Positions 12,622-23,506 of a DNA stretch of 64,000 nucleotides are shown piece after piece (the stretch's first letter is position 1; each line of letters begins with the position of its first letter). Source of the stretch: Hydractinia symbiolongicarpus. Lineage: Eukaryota; Cnidaria; Hydrozoa; Anthoathecata; Hydractiniidae. A program made the translations under genes and the position numbers. The stretch is from positions 33,401,828-33,465,827 of the forward strand of contig NC_079876.1 of assembly GCF_029227915.1 (NCBI RefSeq), written 5' to 3'. Below the pieces are notes generated by a model, which saw only the letters and a program-made list of their open reading frames with translations, did not search any database and was not told the DNA's origin.

Positions 12622-14158
12622 AGTTTTCAAAAATGTTTTCATTTTTGATGAGACGCTGAATAAAAGAAGTTTAATCGCCGGCAAACGAAAACCCGCCATT
12701 TCCCGTAAACCCCGGACTCGGCCCGCATATTCAAAAGTATAAAAAGAAAGTACCCAGGGAGTAAACTCATTTCCCGAACGATTTTTTAAATTATTTTTTT
12801 ACCGCTAAAACGCATGAGACTTGTATTTTTCAAAAATGTTTTCATTTTTGATGAGACGCTGAATAAAAGAAGTTTAATTGCCGGCAAACGAAAACCCGCC
12901 ATTTCCCGTAAACCCCGGACTCGGCCCGCATATTCAAAAGTATAAAAAGAAAGTACCCAGGGAGTAAACTCATTTCCCGAACGATTTTTTAAATTATTTT
13001 TTTACCGCAAAACGCATGAGACTTGTAGTTTTCAAAAATGTTTTCATTTTTGATGAGACGCTGAATAAAAGAAGTTTAATCGCCGGCAAACGAAAACCAG
13101 CGATTTCCCGTAAATCCCGGACTCGGCCCGTATAGTCAAAAGTTTACAAAGAAAGTACCCAGGGTGTAAACTCATTTCCCGAACGATTTTTTAAATTATT
13201 ATTTCACCATTAAAGCCCATGAGACTTGTAGTTTTCAAAAATGTTTTCATTTTTGATGAGACGCTGAATAAAAGAAGTTTAATCGCCGGCAAACGAAAAC
13301 CCGCCATTTCCCGTAAACCCCGGACTCGGCCCGCATATTCAAAAGTATAAAAAGAAAGTACCCAGGGAGTAAACTCATTTCCCGAACGATTTTTTAAATT
13401 ATTTTTTTACCACTAAAACGCATGAGACTTGTAGTTTTCAAAAATGTTTTCATTTTTGATGAGACGCTGAATAAAAGAAGTTTAATCGCCGGCAAACGAA
13501 AACCTGCGATTTCCCGTAAATCCCGGACTCGGCCCGTATAGTCAAAAGTATACAAAGAAAGTACCCAGGGTGTAAACGCATTTCCCGAACGATTTTTTAA
13601 ATTATTATTTCACCACTAAAGCCCATGAGACTTGTAGTTTTTAAAAATGTTTTCATTTTTGATGAAACGCTGAATAAAAGAAGTTTAAACCCCGGCAAAC
13701 GAAAACCCGCGACTTCCCGTAAATCCCGGACTCGGCCCGTATAGTCAAAAGTATACGAAGAAAGTACCCAGGGAGTAAACTCATTTTCCGAACGATTTTT
13801 TAAAATATTTTTTCACCACTAAAACGCATGAGACTTGTAGTTTTCAAAAATGTTTTCATTTTTGATGAGACGCTGAATAAAAGAAGTTTAATCGCCGGCA
13901 AACGAAAACCTGCGATTTCCCGTAAATCCCGGACTCGGCCCGTATAGTAATGAAAGTACCCGGGATGTAAACTCATTTCCCGAACGATTTTTTAAATTAT
14001 TATTTCACCACTAAAACCCATGAGATTTGTAGTTTTCAAAAATGTTTTCATTTTTGATGATACGCTGAATAAAAGAAGTTTAATCGCCGGCAAACGAAAA
14101 ACTGCGATTTCCCGTAAATCCCAGACTCTGCCCGTATAGTCAAAAGTATACAAAGAAA
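12622..14158 (+). repeat. Segmental duplication, offset about 3429 bp, copy 2
   Basis: This is the second copy of 9193-10730, spanning about 1.54 kb. It differs from copy 1 at a few sites, for example TTTAATTGCCGG near 12876, TTTAAACCCCGG (CCCCTG in copy 1), and TTTAATCGCC where copy 1 has TTTAATAGCC. Matching stops near 14158, where copy 1 reads ACCCACGG and this copy reads ACCCAGGG. Confidence 0.8.
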
Positions 14159-14760
14159 GTACCCAGGGTGTAAACTCATTTCCCGAACGATTTTTTAAAT
14201 TATTATTTCACCATTAAAGCCCATGAGACTTGTAGTTTTCAAAAATGTTTTCATTTTTGATGAGACGCTGAATAAAAGAAGTTTAATCGCCGGCAAACGA
14301 AAACCCGCCATTTCCCGTAAACCCCGGACTCGGCCCGCATATTCAAAAGTATAAAAAGAAAGTACCCAGGGAGTAAACTCATTTCCCGAACGATTTTTTA
14401 AATTATTTTTTTACCGCTAAAACGCATGAGACTTGTAGTTTTCAAAAATGTTTTCATTTTTGATGAGACGCTGAATAAAAGAAGTTTAATCGCCGGCAAA
14501 CGAAAACCCGCCATTTCCCGTAAACCCCGGACTCGGCCCGCATATTCAAAAGTATAAAAAGAAAGTACCCAGGGAGTAAACTCATTTCCCGAACGATTTT
14601 TTAAATTATTTTTTTACCGCTAAAACGCATGAGACTTGTAGTTTTCAAAAATGTTTTCATTTTTGATGAGACGCTGAATAAAAGAAGTTTAATCGCCGGC
14701 AAACGAAAACCAGCGATTTCCCGTAAATCCCGGACTCGGCCCGTATAGTCAAAAGTATAC
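14159..14760 (+). repeat. Satellite monomers with ACCGCTAAAACGC junctions
   Basis: About three ordinary monomers. The AACCAGCG variant appears a third time near 14709, 1612 bp after its second occurrence, again a whole number of units after allowing for indels. Nothing but satellite is present. Confidence 0.75.
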
Positions 14761-15157
14761 AAAGAAAGTACCCAGGGTGTAAACGCATTTCCCGAACGAT
14801 TTTTTAAATTATTATTTCACCACTAAAGCCCATGAGACTTGTAGTTTTTAAAAATGTTTTCATTTTTGATGAAACGCTGAATAAAAGAAGTTTAAACGCC
14901 GGCAAACGAAAACCCGCCATTTCCCGTAAACCCCGGACTCGGCCCGTATAGTCAAAAGTATACAAAAAAAGTACCCAGTGTGTAAACTCAATTCCCGAAG
15001 GAATTTTTAAATTATTATTTCACCACTAAAGCCCATGAGACTTGTAGTTTTTAAAAATGTTTTCATTTTTGATGAGACGCTGAATAAAAGAAGTTTAAAC
15101 GCCGGCAAAAGAAAACCCGCGACTTCCCGAAAATCCCGGACTCGGCCCGTATAGTCA
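14761..15157 (+). repeat. Diverged monomers at a block boundary
   Basis: The roughly two monomers here carry several changes absent from their neighbours: ACAAAAAAAGTACCC, ACCCAGTGTG, CAATTCCCGAAGG followed by AATTTTTAAATT, GGCAAAAGAAAAC, and TTCCCGAAAATCC. They lie exactly between the duplicated blocks to the left and the copy of the window's left end that begins at 15158. Diverged units at block edges are expected from unequal exchange, which homogenises block interiors more than their borders. Confidence 0.7.
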
Positions 15158-16087
15158 AAAGTATACAAAGAAAGTACCCAGGGAGTAAACTCATTTCCCG
15201 AACGATTTTTTAAAATATTTTTTCACCACTAAAACGCATGAGACTTGTAGTTTTCAAAAATGTTTTCATTTTGATGAGACGCTGAATAAAAGAAGTTTAA
15301 TCGCCGGCAAACGAAAACCTGCAATTTCCCGTAAATCTCGGACTCGGCCCGTATAGTAATGAAAGTACCCGGGATGTAAACTCATTTCCCGAACGATTTT
15401 TTAAATTATTATTTCACCACTAAAACCCATGAGACTTGTAGTTTTTAAAAATGTTTTCATTTTTGATGAGACGCTGAATAAAAGAAGTTTAATCGCCGGC
15501 AAACGAAAACCCGCCATTTCCCGTAAACCCCGGACTCGGCCAGCATAGTCAAAAGTATACAAAGAAAGTACCCAGGGAGTAAACTCATTTCCCGAACGAT
15601 TTTTTAAATTATTTTTTCACCACTAAAACGCATGAGACTTGTAGTTTTCAAAAATGTTTTCATTTTTTATGAGACGCTGAATAAAAGAAGTTTAATCGCC
15701 GGCAAACGAAAACCTGCGATTTCCCGTAAATCCCGGACTCGGCCCGTATAGTCAAAAGTATACAAAGAAAGTACCCAGGGTGTAAACTCATTTCCAAAAC
15801 GATTTTTTAAATTATCTTTTCACCACTAAAACGCATGAGACTTGTAGTTTTCAAAAATGTTTTCATTTTTGATGAGACGCTAAATAAAAGAAGTTTAATC
15901 GCCGGCAAACGAAAACCTGCGATTTCCCGTAAATCCCGGACTCGGCCCGTATAGTCAAAAGTATACAAAGAAAGTACCCAGGGTGTAAACTCATTTCCCG
16001 AACGATTTTTTAAATTATTATTTCACCACTAAAGCCCATGAGACTTGTAGTTTTTAAAAATGTTTTCATTTTTGATGAGACGCTGAT
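15158..16087 (+). repeat. Second copy of the window's first 930 bp (offset about 15157 bp)
   Basis: This segment reproduces positions 1-930. Shared markers are TGCAATTTCCCG with AAATCTCGG at 176/15332, the 192-bp allele at 201/15357, AAATTATCTTTTC near 653/15809, and GACGCTAAATAAAAG near 720/15876. The offset is 15157 bp, then 15156 after one missing T near 15272. Differences include CGGCCAGCAT for CGGCCCGCAT at 15540. The left copy runs off the window, so the true duplication may be longer. Confidence 0.8.
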
Positions 16088-18560
16088 TAAAAGAAGTTTA
16101 ATCGCCGGCAATCGAAAACCTGCGATTTCCCGTAAATCCCGGACTCTGCCCGTATAGTCAAAAGTATACAAAGAAAGTACCCAGGGTGTAAACTCATTTC
16201 CCGAACAATTTTTTAAATTATTATTTCACCATTAAAGCCCATGAGACTTGTAGTTTTCAAAAATGTTTTCATTTTTGATGAGACGCTGAATAAAAGAAGT
16301 TTAATCGCCGGCAAACGAAAACCCGCCATTTCCCGTAAACCCCGGACTCGGCCTGCATATTCAAAAGTATACAAAGAAAGTACCCAGGGAGTAAACTCAT
16401 TTCCCGAACGATTTTTTAAATTATTTTTTTACCACTAAAACGCATGAGACTTGTAGTTTTCAAAAATGTTTTCATTTTTGATGAGACGCTGAATAAAAGA
16501 AGTTTAATCGCCGGCAAACGAAAACCTGCGATTTCCCGTAAATCCCGGACTCGGCCCGTATAGTCAAAAGGATACAAAGAAAGTACCCAAGGTGTAAACG
16601 CATTTCCCGAACGATTTTTTAAATTATTATTTCACCACTAAAGCCCATGAGACTTGTAGTTTTTAAAAATGTTTTCATTTTTGATGAAACGCTTAATAAA
16701 AGAAGTTTAAACGCCGGCAACGAAAACCCGCGACTTCCCGTAAATCCCGGACTCGGCCCGTATAGTCAAAAGTATACGAAGAAAGTACCCAGGGAGTAAA
16801 CTCATTTTCCGAACGATTTTTTAAAATATTTTTTCACCACTAAAACGCATGAGACTTGTAGTTTTCAAAAATGTTTTCATTTTTGATGAGACGCTGAATA
16901 AAAGAAGTTTAATCGCCGGCAAACGAAAAACTGCGATTTCCCGTAAATCCCGGACTCTGCCCGTATAGTCAAAAGTATACAAAGAAAGTACCCAGGGTGT
17001 AAACTCATTTCCCGAACGATTTTTTAAATTATTATTTAACCATTAAAGCCCATGAGACTTGTAGTTTTCAAAAATGTTTTCATTTTTTATGAGACGCTGA
17101 ATAAAAGAAGTTTAATCGCCGGCAAACGAAAACCCGCCATTTCCCGTAAACCCCGGACTCGGCCCGCATATTCAAAAGTATAAAAAGAAAGTACCCAGGG
17201 AGTAAACTCATTTCCCGAACGATTTTTTAAATTATTTTTTTACCACTAAAACGCATGAGACTTGTAGTTTTCAAAAATGTTTTCATTTTTGATGAGACGC
17301 TGAATAAAAGAAGTTTAATCGCCGGCAAACGAAAACCTGCGATTTCCCGTAAATCCCGGACTCGGCCCGTATAGTCAAAAGTATACAAAGAAAGTACCCA
17401 GGGTGTTAACGCATTTCCCGAACGATTTTTTAAATTATTATTTCACCACTAAAGCCCATGAGACTTGTAGTTTTTAAAAATGTTTTCATTTTTGATGAAA
17501 CGCTGAATAAAAGAAGTTTAAACGCCGGCAAACGAAAACCTGCGATTTCCCGTAAATCCCGGACTCGGCCCGTATAGTCAAAAGTATACAAAGAAAGTAC
17601 CCAGGGTGTAAACTCATTTCCCGAACGATTTTTTAAATTATTATTTCACCACTAAAGCCCATGAGACTTGTAGTTTTTAAAAATGTTTTCATTTTTGATG
17701 AAACGCTGAATAAAAGAAGTTTAAACGCCGGCAAACGAAAACCCGCGACTTCCCGTAAATCCCGGACTCGGCCCGTATAGTCAAAAGTATACGAAGAAAG
17801 TACCCAGGGAGTAAACTCATTTTCCGAACGATTTTTTAAAATATTTTTTCACCACTAAAACGCATGAGACTTGTAGTTTTCAAAAATGTTTTCATTTTTG
17901 ATGAGACGCTGAATAAAAGAAGTTTAATCGCCGGCAAACGAAAAACTGCGATTTCCCGTAAATCCCGGACTCTGCCCGTATAGTCAAAAGTATACAAAGA
18001 AAGTACCCAGGGTGTAAACTCATTTCCCGAACGATTTTTTAAATTATTATTTCACCATTAAAGCCCATGAGACTTGTAGTTTTCAAAAATGTTTTCATTT
18101 TTGATGAGACGCTGAATAAAAGAAGTTTAATCGCCGGCAAACGAAAACCCGCCATTTCCCGTAAACCCCGGACTCGGCCCGCATATTCAAAAGTATAAAA
18201 AGAAAGTACCCAGGGAGTAAACTCATTTCCCGAACGATTTTTTAAATTATTTTTTTACCACTAAAACGCATGAGACTTGTAGTTTTCAAAAATGTTTTCA
18301 TTTTTGATGAGACGCTGAATAAGAGAAGTTTAATCGCCGGCAAACGAAAACCTGCGATTTCCCGTAAATCCCGGACTCGGCCCGTATAGTCAAAAGTATA
18401 CAAAGAAAGTACCCAGGGTGTAAACGCATTTCCCGAACGATTTTTTAAATTATTATTTCACCACTAAAGCCCATGAGACTTGTAGTTTTCAAAAATGTTT
18501 TCATTTTTGATGAGACGCTGAATAAAAGAAGTTTAATCGCCGGCAAACGAAAACCCGCCA
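16088..18560 (+). repeat. Block resembling 3.6-6.0 kb, shifted by about 12517 bp
   Basis: Right of about 16087 the sequence stops following the region after 930 and instead follows the region near 3.6 kb: the frame-bearing monomer at 16241 corresponds to that at 3724. TACGAAG falls at 16777, matching 4261 with a 1-bp shift from a missing A near 16718. The next TACGAAG is 1015 bp on, against 811 bp in the left block, so one monomer has been gained or lost. Otherwise it is ordinary satellite. Confidence 0.7.
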
Positions 18561-19070
18561 TTTCCCGTAAACCCCGGACTCGGCCCGCATATTCAAAAGT
18601 ATAAAAAGAAAGTACCCAGGGAGTAAACTCATTTCCCGAACGATTTTTTAAATTATTTTTTTACCACTAAAACGCATGAGACTTGTAGTTTTCAAAAATG
18701 TTTTCATTTTTGATGAGACGCTGAATAAAAGAAGTTTAATCGCCGGCAAACGAAAACCTGCGATTTCCCGTAAATCCCGGACTCGGCCCGTATAGTAATG
18801 AAAGTACCCGGGATGCAAACTCATTTCCCGAACGATTTTTTAAATTATTATTTCACCACTAAAACCCATGAGACTTCTAGTTTTCAAAAATGTTTTCATT
18901 TTTGATGAGACGCTGAATAAAAGAAGTTTAATCGCCGGCAAACGAAAACCTGCGATTTCCCGTAAATCCCGGACTCGGCCCGTATAGTCAAAAGTATACA
19001 AAGAAAGTACCCAAGGTGTAAACTCATTTCCCGAACGATTTTTTAAATTATTATTTCACCACTAAAACCC

Positions 19071-19275
19071 ATGAGACTTGTAGTTTTTAAAAATGTTTTT
19101 ATTTTTGATGAGACGCTGAATAAAAGAAGTTTAATCGCCGGCAAACGAAAACCCGCCATTTCCCGTAAACCCCGGACTCAGTCCGCATAGTCAAGAGTAT
19201 ACAAAGAAAGTACCCAAGGAGTAAACTCATTTCCCGAACGATTTTTATTAAATTATTTTTTCGCCACTAAAACGC
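19071..19275 (+). repeat. 205-bp monomer allele, copy 1
   Basis: The T-run after CCCGAACG reads ATTTTTATTAAATT instead of ATTTTTTAAATT, adding 2 bp, so the distance to the next ATGAGACTTG is 205 bp. The only other copy I see is 1209 bp downstream, equal to six monomers with one 192-bp allele and one 205-bp allele, so the two are copies of one block. Confidence 0.85.
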
Positions 19276-20279
19276 ATGAGACTTGTAGTTTTCAAAATTG
19301 TTTTCATTTTTGATGAGACGCTGAATAAATGAAGTTTAATCGCCGGCAAACGAAAACCTGCGATTTTCCGTAAATCCCGGACTCGGCCCGTATAGTCAAA
19401 AGTATACAAAGAAAGTACCCAGGGTGTAAACTCAATTCCCGAACGAATTTTTAAATTATTATTTCACCACTAAAGCCCATGAGACTTGTAGTTTTTAAAA
19501 ATGTTTTCATTTTTTATGAGACGCTGAATAAAAGAAGTTTAAAAGCCGGCAAAAGAAAACCCGCGTTTTCCCGTAAATCCCGGACTCGGCCCGTATAGTC
19601 AAAAGTATACAAAGAAAGTACCCAGGGAGTAAACTCATTTCCCGAACGATTTTTTAAAATATTTTTTCACCACTAAAACGCATGAGACTTGTAGTTTTCA
19701 AAAATGTTTTCATTTTTGATGAGACGCTGAATAAAAGAAGTTTAATCGCCGGCAAACGAAAACATGCGATTTCCCGTAAATCCCGGACTCGGCCCGTATA
19801 GTAATGAAAGTACCCGATATGTAAACTCATTTCCCGAACGATTTTTTAAATTATTATTTCACCACTAAAACCCATGAGACTTGTAGTTTTTAAAAATGTT
19901 TTCATTTTTGATGAGACGCTGAATAAAAGAAGTTTAAACGCCGGCAAAAGAAAACCCGCGTTTTCCCGTAAATCCCGGACTCGGCCCGTATAGTCAAAAG
20001 TATACAAAGAAAGTACCCAGGGAGTAAACTCATTTCCCGAACGATTTTTTAAAATATTTTTTCACCACTAAAACGCATGAGACTTGTAGTTTTCAAAAAT
20101 GTTTTCATTTTTGATGAGACGCTGAATAAAAGAAGTTTAATCGCCGGCAAACGAAAACCTGCGATTTCCCGTAAATCCCGGACTCGGTCCGTATAGTCAA
20201 AAGTATACAAAGAAAGTACCCAAGGTGTAAACTCATTTCCCGAACGATTTTTTAAATTATTATTTCACCACTAAAACCC

Positions 20280-20484
20280 ATGAGACTTGTAGTTTTTAAA
20301 AATGTTTTTATTTTTGATGAGACGCTGAATAAAAGAAGTTTAATCGCCGGCAAACGAAAACCCGCCATTTCCCGTAAACCCCGGACACGGTCCGCATAGT
20401 CAAAAGTATACAAAGAAAGTACCCAGGGAGTAAACTCATTTCCCGAACGATTTTTATTAAATTATTTTTTCACCACTAAAACGC
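20280..20484 (+). repeat. 205-bp monomer allele, copy 2
   Basis: This carries the same ATTTTTATTAAATT insertion as the copy at 19071, and is followed by the same linked variants (CAAAATTG, GAATAAATGAAG, GCGATTTTCCG). It marks the second copy of a six-monomer tandem block. Confidence 0.85.
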
Positions 20485-23303
20485 ATGAGACTTGTAGTTT
20501 TCAAAATTGTTTTCATTTTTGATGAGACGCTGAATAAATGAAGTTTAATCGCCGGCAAACGAAAACCTGCGATTTTCCGTAAATCCCGGACTCGGCCCGT
20601 ATAGTCAAAAGTATACAAAGAAAGTACCCAGGGTGTAAACTCAATTCCCGAACGAATATTTAAATTATTATTTCACCACTAAAGCCAATGAGACTTGTAG
20701 TTTTTAAAAATGTTTTCATTTTTGATGAGACGCTGAATAAAAGAAGTTTAAACGCCGGCAAAAGAAAACCCGCGTTTTCCCGTAAATCCCGGACTCGGCC
20801 GTATAGTCAAAAGTATACAAAGAAAGTACCCAGGGAGTAAACTCATTTCCCGAACGATTTTTTAAAATATTTTTTCACCACTAAAACGCATGAGACTTGT
20901 AGTTTTCAAATATGTTTTCATTTTTGATGAGACGCTGAATAAAAGAAGTTTAAACGCCGGCAAAAGAAAACCCGCGTTTTCCCGTAAATCCCGGACTCGG
21001 CCCGTATAGTCAAAAGTATACAAAGAAAGTACCCAGGGAGTAAACTCATTTCCCGAACGATTTTTTAAAATATTTTTTCACCACTAAAACGCATGAGACT
21101 TGTAGTTTTCAAAAATGTTTTCATTTTTGATGAGACGCTGAATAAAAGAAGTTTAATCGCCGGCAAACGAAAACCTGCGATTTCCCGTAAATCCCGGACT
21201 CGGCCCGTATAGTAATGAAAGTACCCGGGATGTAAACTCATTTCCCGAACGATTTTTTAAATTATTATTTCACCACTAAAACCCATGAGACTTGTAGTTT
21301 TTAAAAATGTTTTCATTTTTGATGAGACGCTGAATAAAAGAAGTTTAAACGCCGGCAAAAGAAAACCCGCGTTTTCCCGTAAATCCCGGACTCGGCCCGT
21401 CTAGTCAAAAGTATACAAAGAAAGTACCCAGGGAGTAAACTCATTTCCCGAACGATTTTTTAAAATATTTTTTCACCACTAAAACGCATGAGACTTGTAG
21501 TTTTCAAAAATGTTTTCATTTTTGATGAGACGCTGAATAAAAGAAGTTTAATCGCCGGCAAACGAAAACCTGCGATTTCCCGTAAATCCCGAACTCGGCC
21601 CGTATAGTAATGAAAGTACCCGGGATGTAAACTCATTTCCCGAACGATTTTTTAAATTATTATTTCACCACTAAAACCCATGAGACTTGTAGTTTTTAAA
21701 AATGTTTTCATTTTTGATGAGACGCTGAATAAAAGAAGTTTAATCGCCGGCAAACGAAAACCCGCCATTTCCCGTAAACCCCGGACTCGGCCCGCATAGT
21801 CAAAAGTATACAAAGAAAGTACCCAGGGAGTAAACTCATTTCCCGAACGATTTTTTAAATTATTTTTTCACCACTAAAACGCATGAGACTTGTAGTTTTC
21901 AAAAATGTTTTCATTTTTGATGAGACGCTGAATAAAAGAAGTTTATTCGTCGGCAAACGAAAACCTGCGATTTCCCGTAAATCCCGGACTCTGCCCGTAT
22001 TGTCAAAAGTATACAAAGAAAGTACCCAGGGTGTAAACTCATTTCCCGAACGATTTTTTAAAATATTATTTCACCATTAAAGCCCATGAGACTTGTAGTT
22101 TTTAAAAATGTTTTCATTTTTGATGAGACGCTGAATAAAAGAAGTTTAATCACCGGCAAACGAAAACCCGCCATTTCCCGTAAACCCCGGACTCGGCCCG
22201 CATAGTCAAAAGTATACAAAGAAAGTACCCAGGGAATAAAATCCTTTCCCGAACGATTTTTTAAATTATTTTTTCACCACTAAAACGCATGAGACTTGTA
22301 GTTTTCAAAAATGTTTTTATTTTTGATGAGACGCTGAATAAAAGAAGTTTAATCGCCGGCAAACGAAAACCTGCGATTTCCCGTAAATCCCGGACTCGGC
22401 CCGTATAGTCAAAAGTATACAAAGAAAGTACCCAAGGTGTAAACGCATTTCCCGAACGATTTTTTAAATTATTATTTCACCACTAAAGCCCATGAGACTT
22501 GTAGTTTTTAAAAATGTTTTCATTTTTGATGAAACGCTGAATAAAAGAAGTTTAAACGCCGGCAAACGAAAACCCGCGACTTCCCGTAAATCCCGGACTC
22601 GGCCCGTATAGTCAAAAGTATACGAAGAAAGTACCCAGGGAGTAAACTCATTTTCCGAACAATTTTTTAAAATATTTTTTCACCACTAAAACGCATGAGA
22701 CTTGTAGTTTTCAAAAATGTTTTCATTTTTGATGAGACGCTGAATAAAAGAAGTTTAATCGTCGGCAAACGAAAACCTGCGATTTCCCGTAAATCCCGGA
22801 CTCTGCCCGTATTGTCAAAAGTATACAAAGAAAGTACCCAGGGTGTAAACTCATTTCCCGAACGATTTTTTAAATTATTATTTCACCATTAAAGCCCATG
22901 AGACTTGTAGTTTTTAAAAATGTTTTCATTTTTGATGAGACGCTGAATAAAAGAAGTTTAATCGCCGGCAAACGAAAACCCGCCATTTCCCGTAAACCCC
23001 GGACTCGGCCCGCATAGTCAAAAGTATACAAAGAAAGTACCCAGGGAGTAAACTCATTTCCCGAACGATTTTTTAAATTATTTTTTTACCACTAAAACGC
23101 ATGAGACTTGTAGTTTTCAAAAATGTTTTTATTTTTGATGAGACGCTGAATAAAAGAAGTTTAATCGCCGGCAAACGAAAACCCGCCATTTCCCGTAAAC
23201 CCCGGACTCGGCCCGCATATTCAAAAGTATACAAAGAAAGTACCCAGGGAGTAAACTCATTTCCCGAACGATTTTTTAAATTATTTTTCTACCACTAAAA
23301 CTC

Positions 23304-23506
23304 ATGAGACTTGTAGTTTTCAAAAATGTTTTCATTTTTGATGAGACGCTGAATAAAAGAAGTTTAATCGCCGGCAAACGAAAACCCGCCATTTCCCGTA
23401 AACCCCGGACTCGGCCCGCATATTCAAAAGTATACAAAGAAAGTACCCAGGGAGTAAACTCATTTCCCGAACGATTTTTTAAATTATTTTTTTACCACTA
23501 AAACGC
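23304..23506 (+). repeat. Reference monomer of the satellite, 203 bp
   Basis: This is one full unit from ATGAGACTTG to the base before the next ATGAGACTTG at 23507. Counting from its start, positions 1-40 are AT-rich (about 25% GC in the consensus) and carry a short inverted repeat. Positions 71-120 are the GC-rich centre (about 54%), with GCCGGC, CCCGTAAAT, CGGACTCGG and CCCG motifs. Positions 121-150 hold GTATAC and AGTACCC, and positions 159-166 hold a second ATTTCCCG. The T-run with TTTAAATT and the following AT-rich stretch (about 13% GC) close the unit. Overall GC is about 37% by hand count of a consensus. Because 203 is not a multiple of three, each reading frame shifts between neighbouring monomers. 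Confidence 0.95.
23320..23341. repeat. Short inverted repeat (dyad) carried in the monomer
   Basis: The arms TCAAAAATG and CATTTTTGA are perfect reverse complements, 9 bp each, separated by a TTTT loop. The same dyad recurs in most monomers that read TTTTC before AAAAATG. Monomers that read TTTTT there keep eight of the nine pairs with a T opposite G mismatch. Some subfamilies alter it further: TTTTTATTTTT replaces the C of the right arm, and CAAAATTG changes the left arm. It could extrude as a small cruciform or form a hairpin in a transcript; neither is shown by the sequence. Confidence 0.8.

Larger units (their letters stand above)
18561..21860 (+). repeat. Array block with private variants (GCGTTTTCCCG, 205-bp alleles)
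   Basis: The GCGTTTTCCCG variant occurs near 19564, 19962, 20774, 20972 and 21371, and nowhere else that I see. The 205-bp alleles, GCGATTTTCCG and GGCAAAAGAAAACCCGCG cluster here. A six-monomer unit of 1209 bp repeats from about 19.1 kb to 20.3 kb and beyond. One monomer near 20800 has lost a C (GGCCGTATAG), and the 192-bp allele at 19802 is followed by ACCCGATATG rather than CCCGGG. Confidence 0.75.

Noticed and set aside
6546-14158. The idea that the large duplications are purely assembly artefacts.
   Set aside because: Paired copies carry independent private differences and 1-bp indels (for example near 13003 and 12876), which argues for real divergence. Artefact still cannot be excluded for the near-identical pairs without reads.
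23341-23361. A hammerhead-ribozyme-like core: TGATGAG followed closely by CTGAA, as in some transcribed satellites.
   Set aside because: The core C before UGAUGA is U here, the bases between (GACGCT) cannot form a proper stem II, and GAA is followed by U rather than the required A. Many monomers also read GATGAAACG, breaking the motif further.
23360-23385. A CENP-B-box-like site on the minus strand around TTCGTTTGCCGGCG.
   Set aside because: It shares TTCGTT with the box, but the essential A and the CGGG at the required spacing are absent. No other stretch of the consensus fits on either strand.
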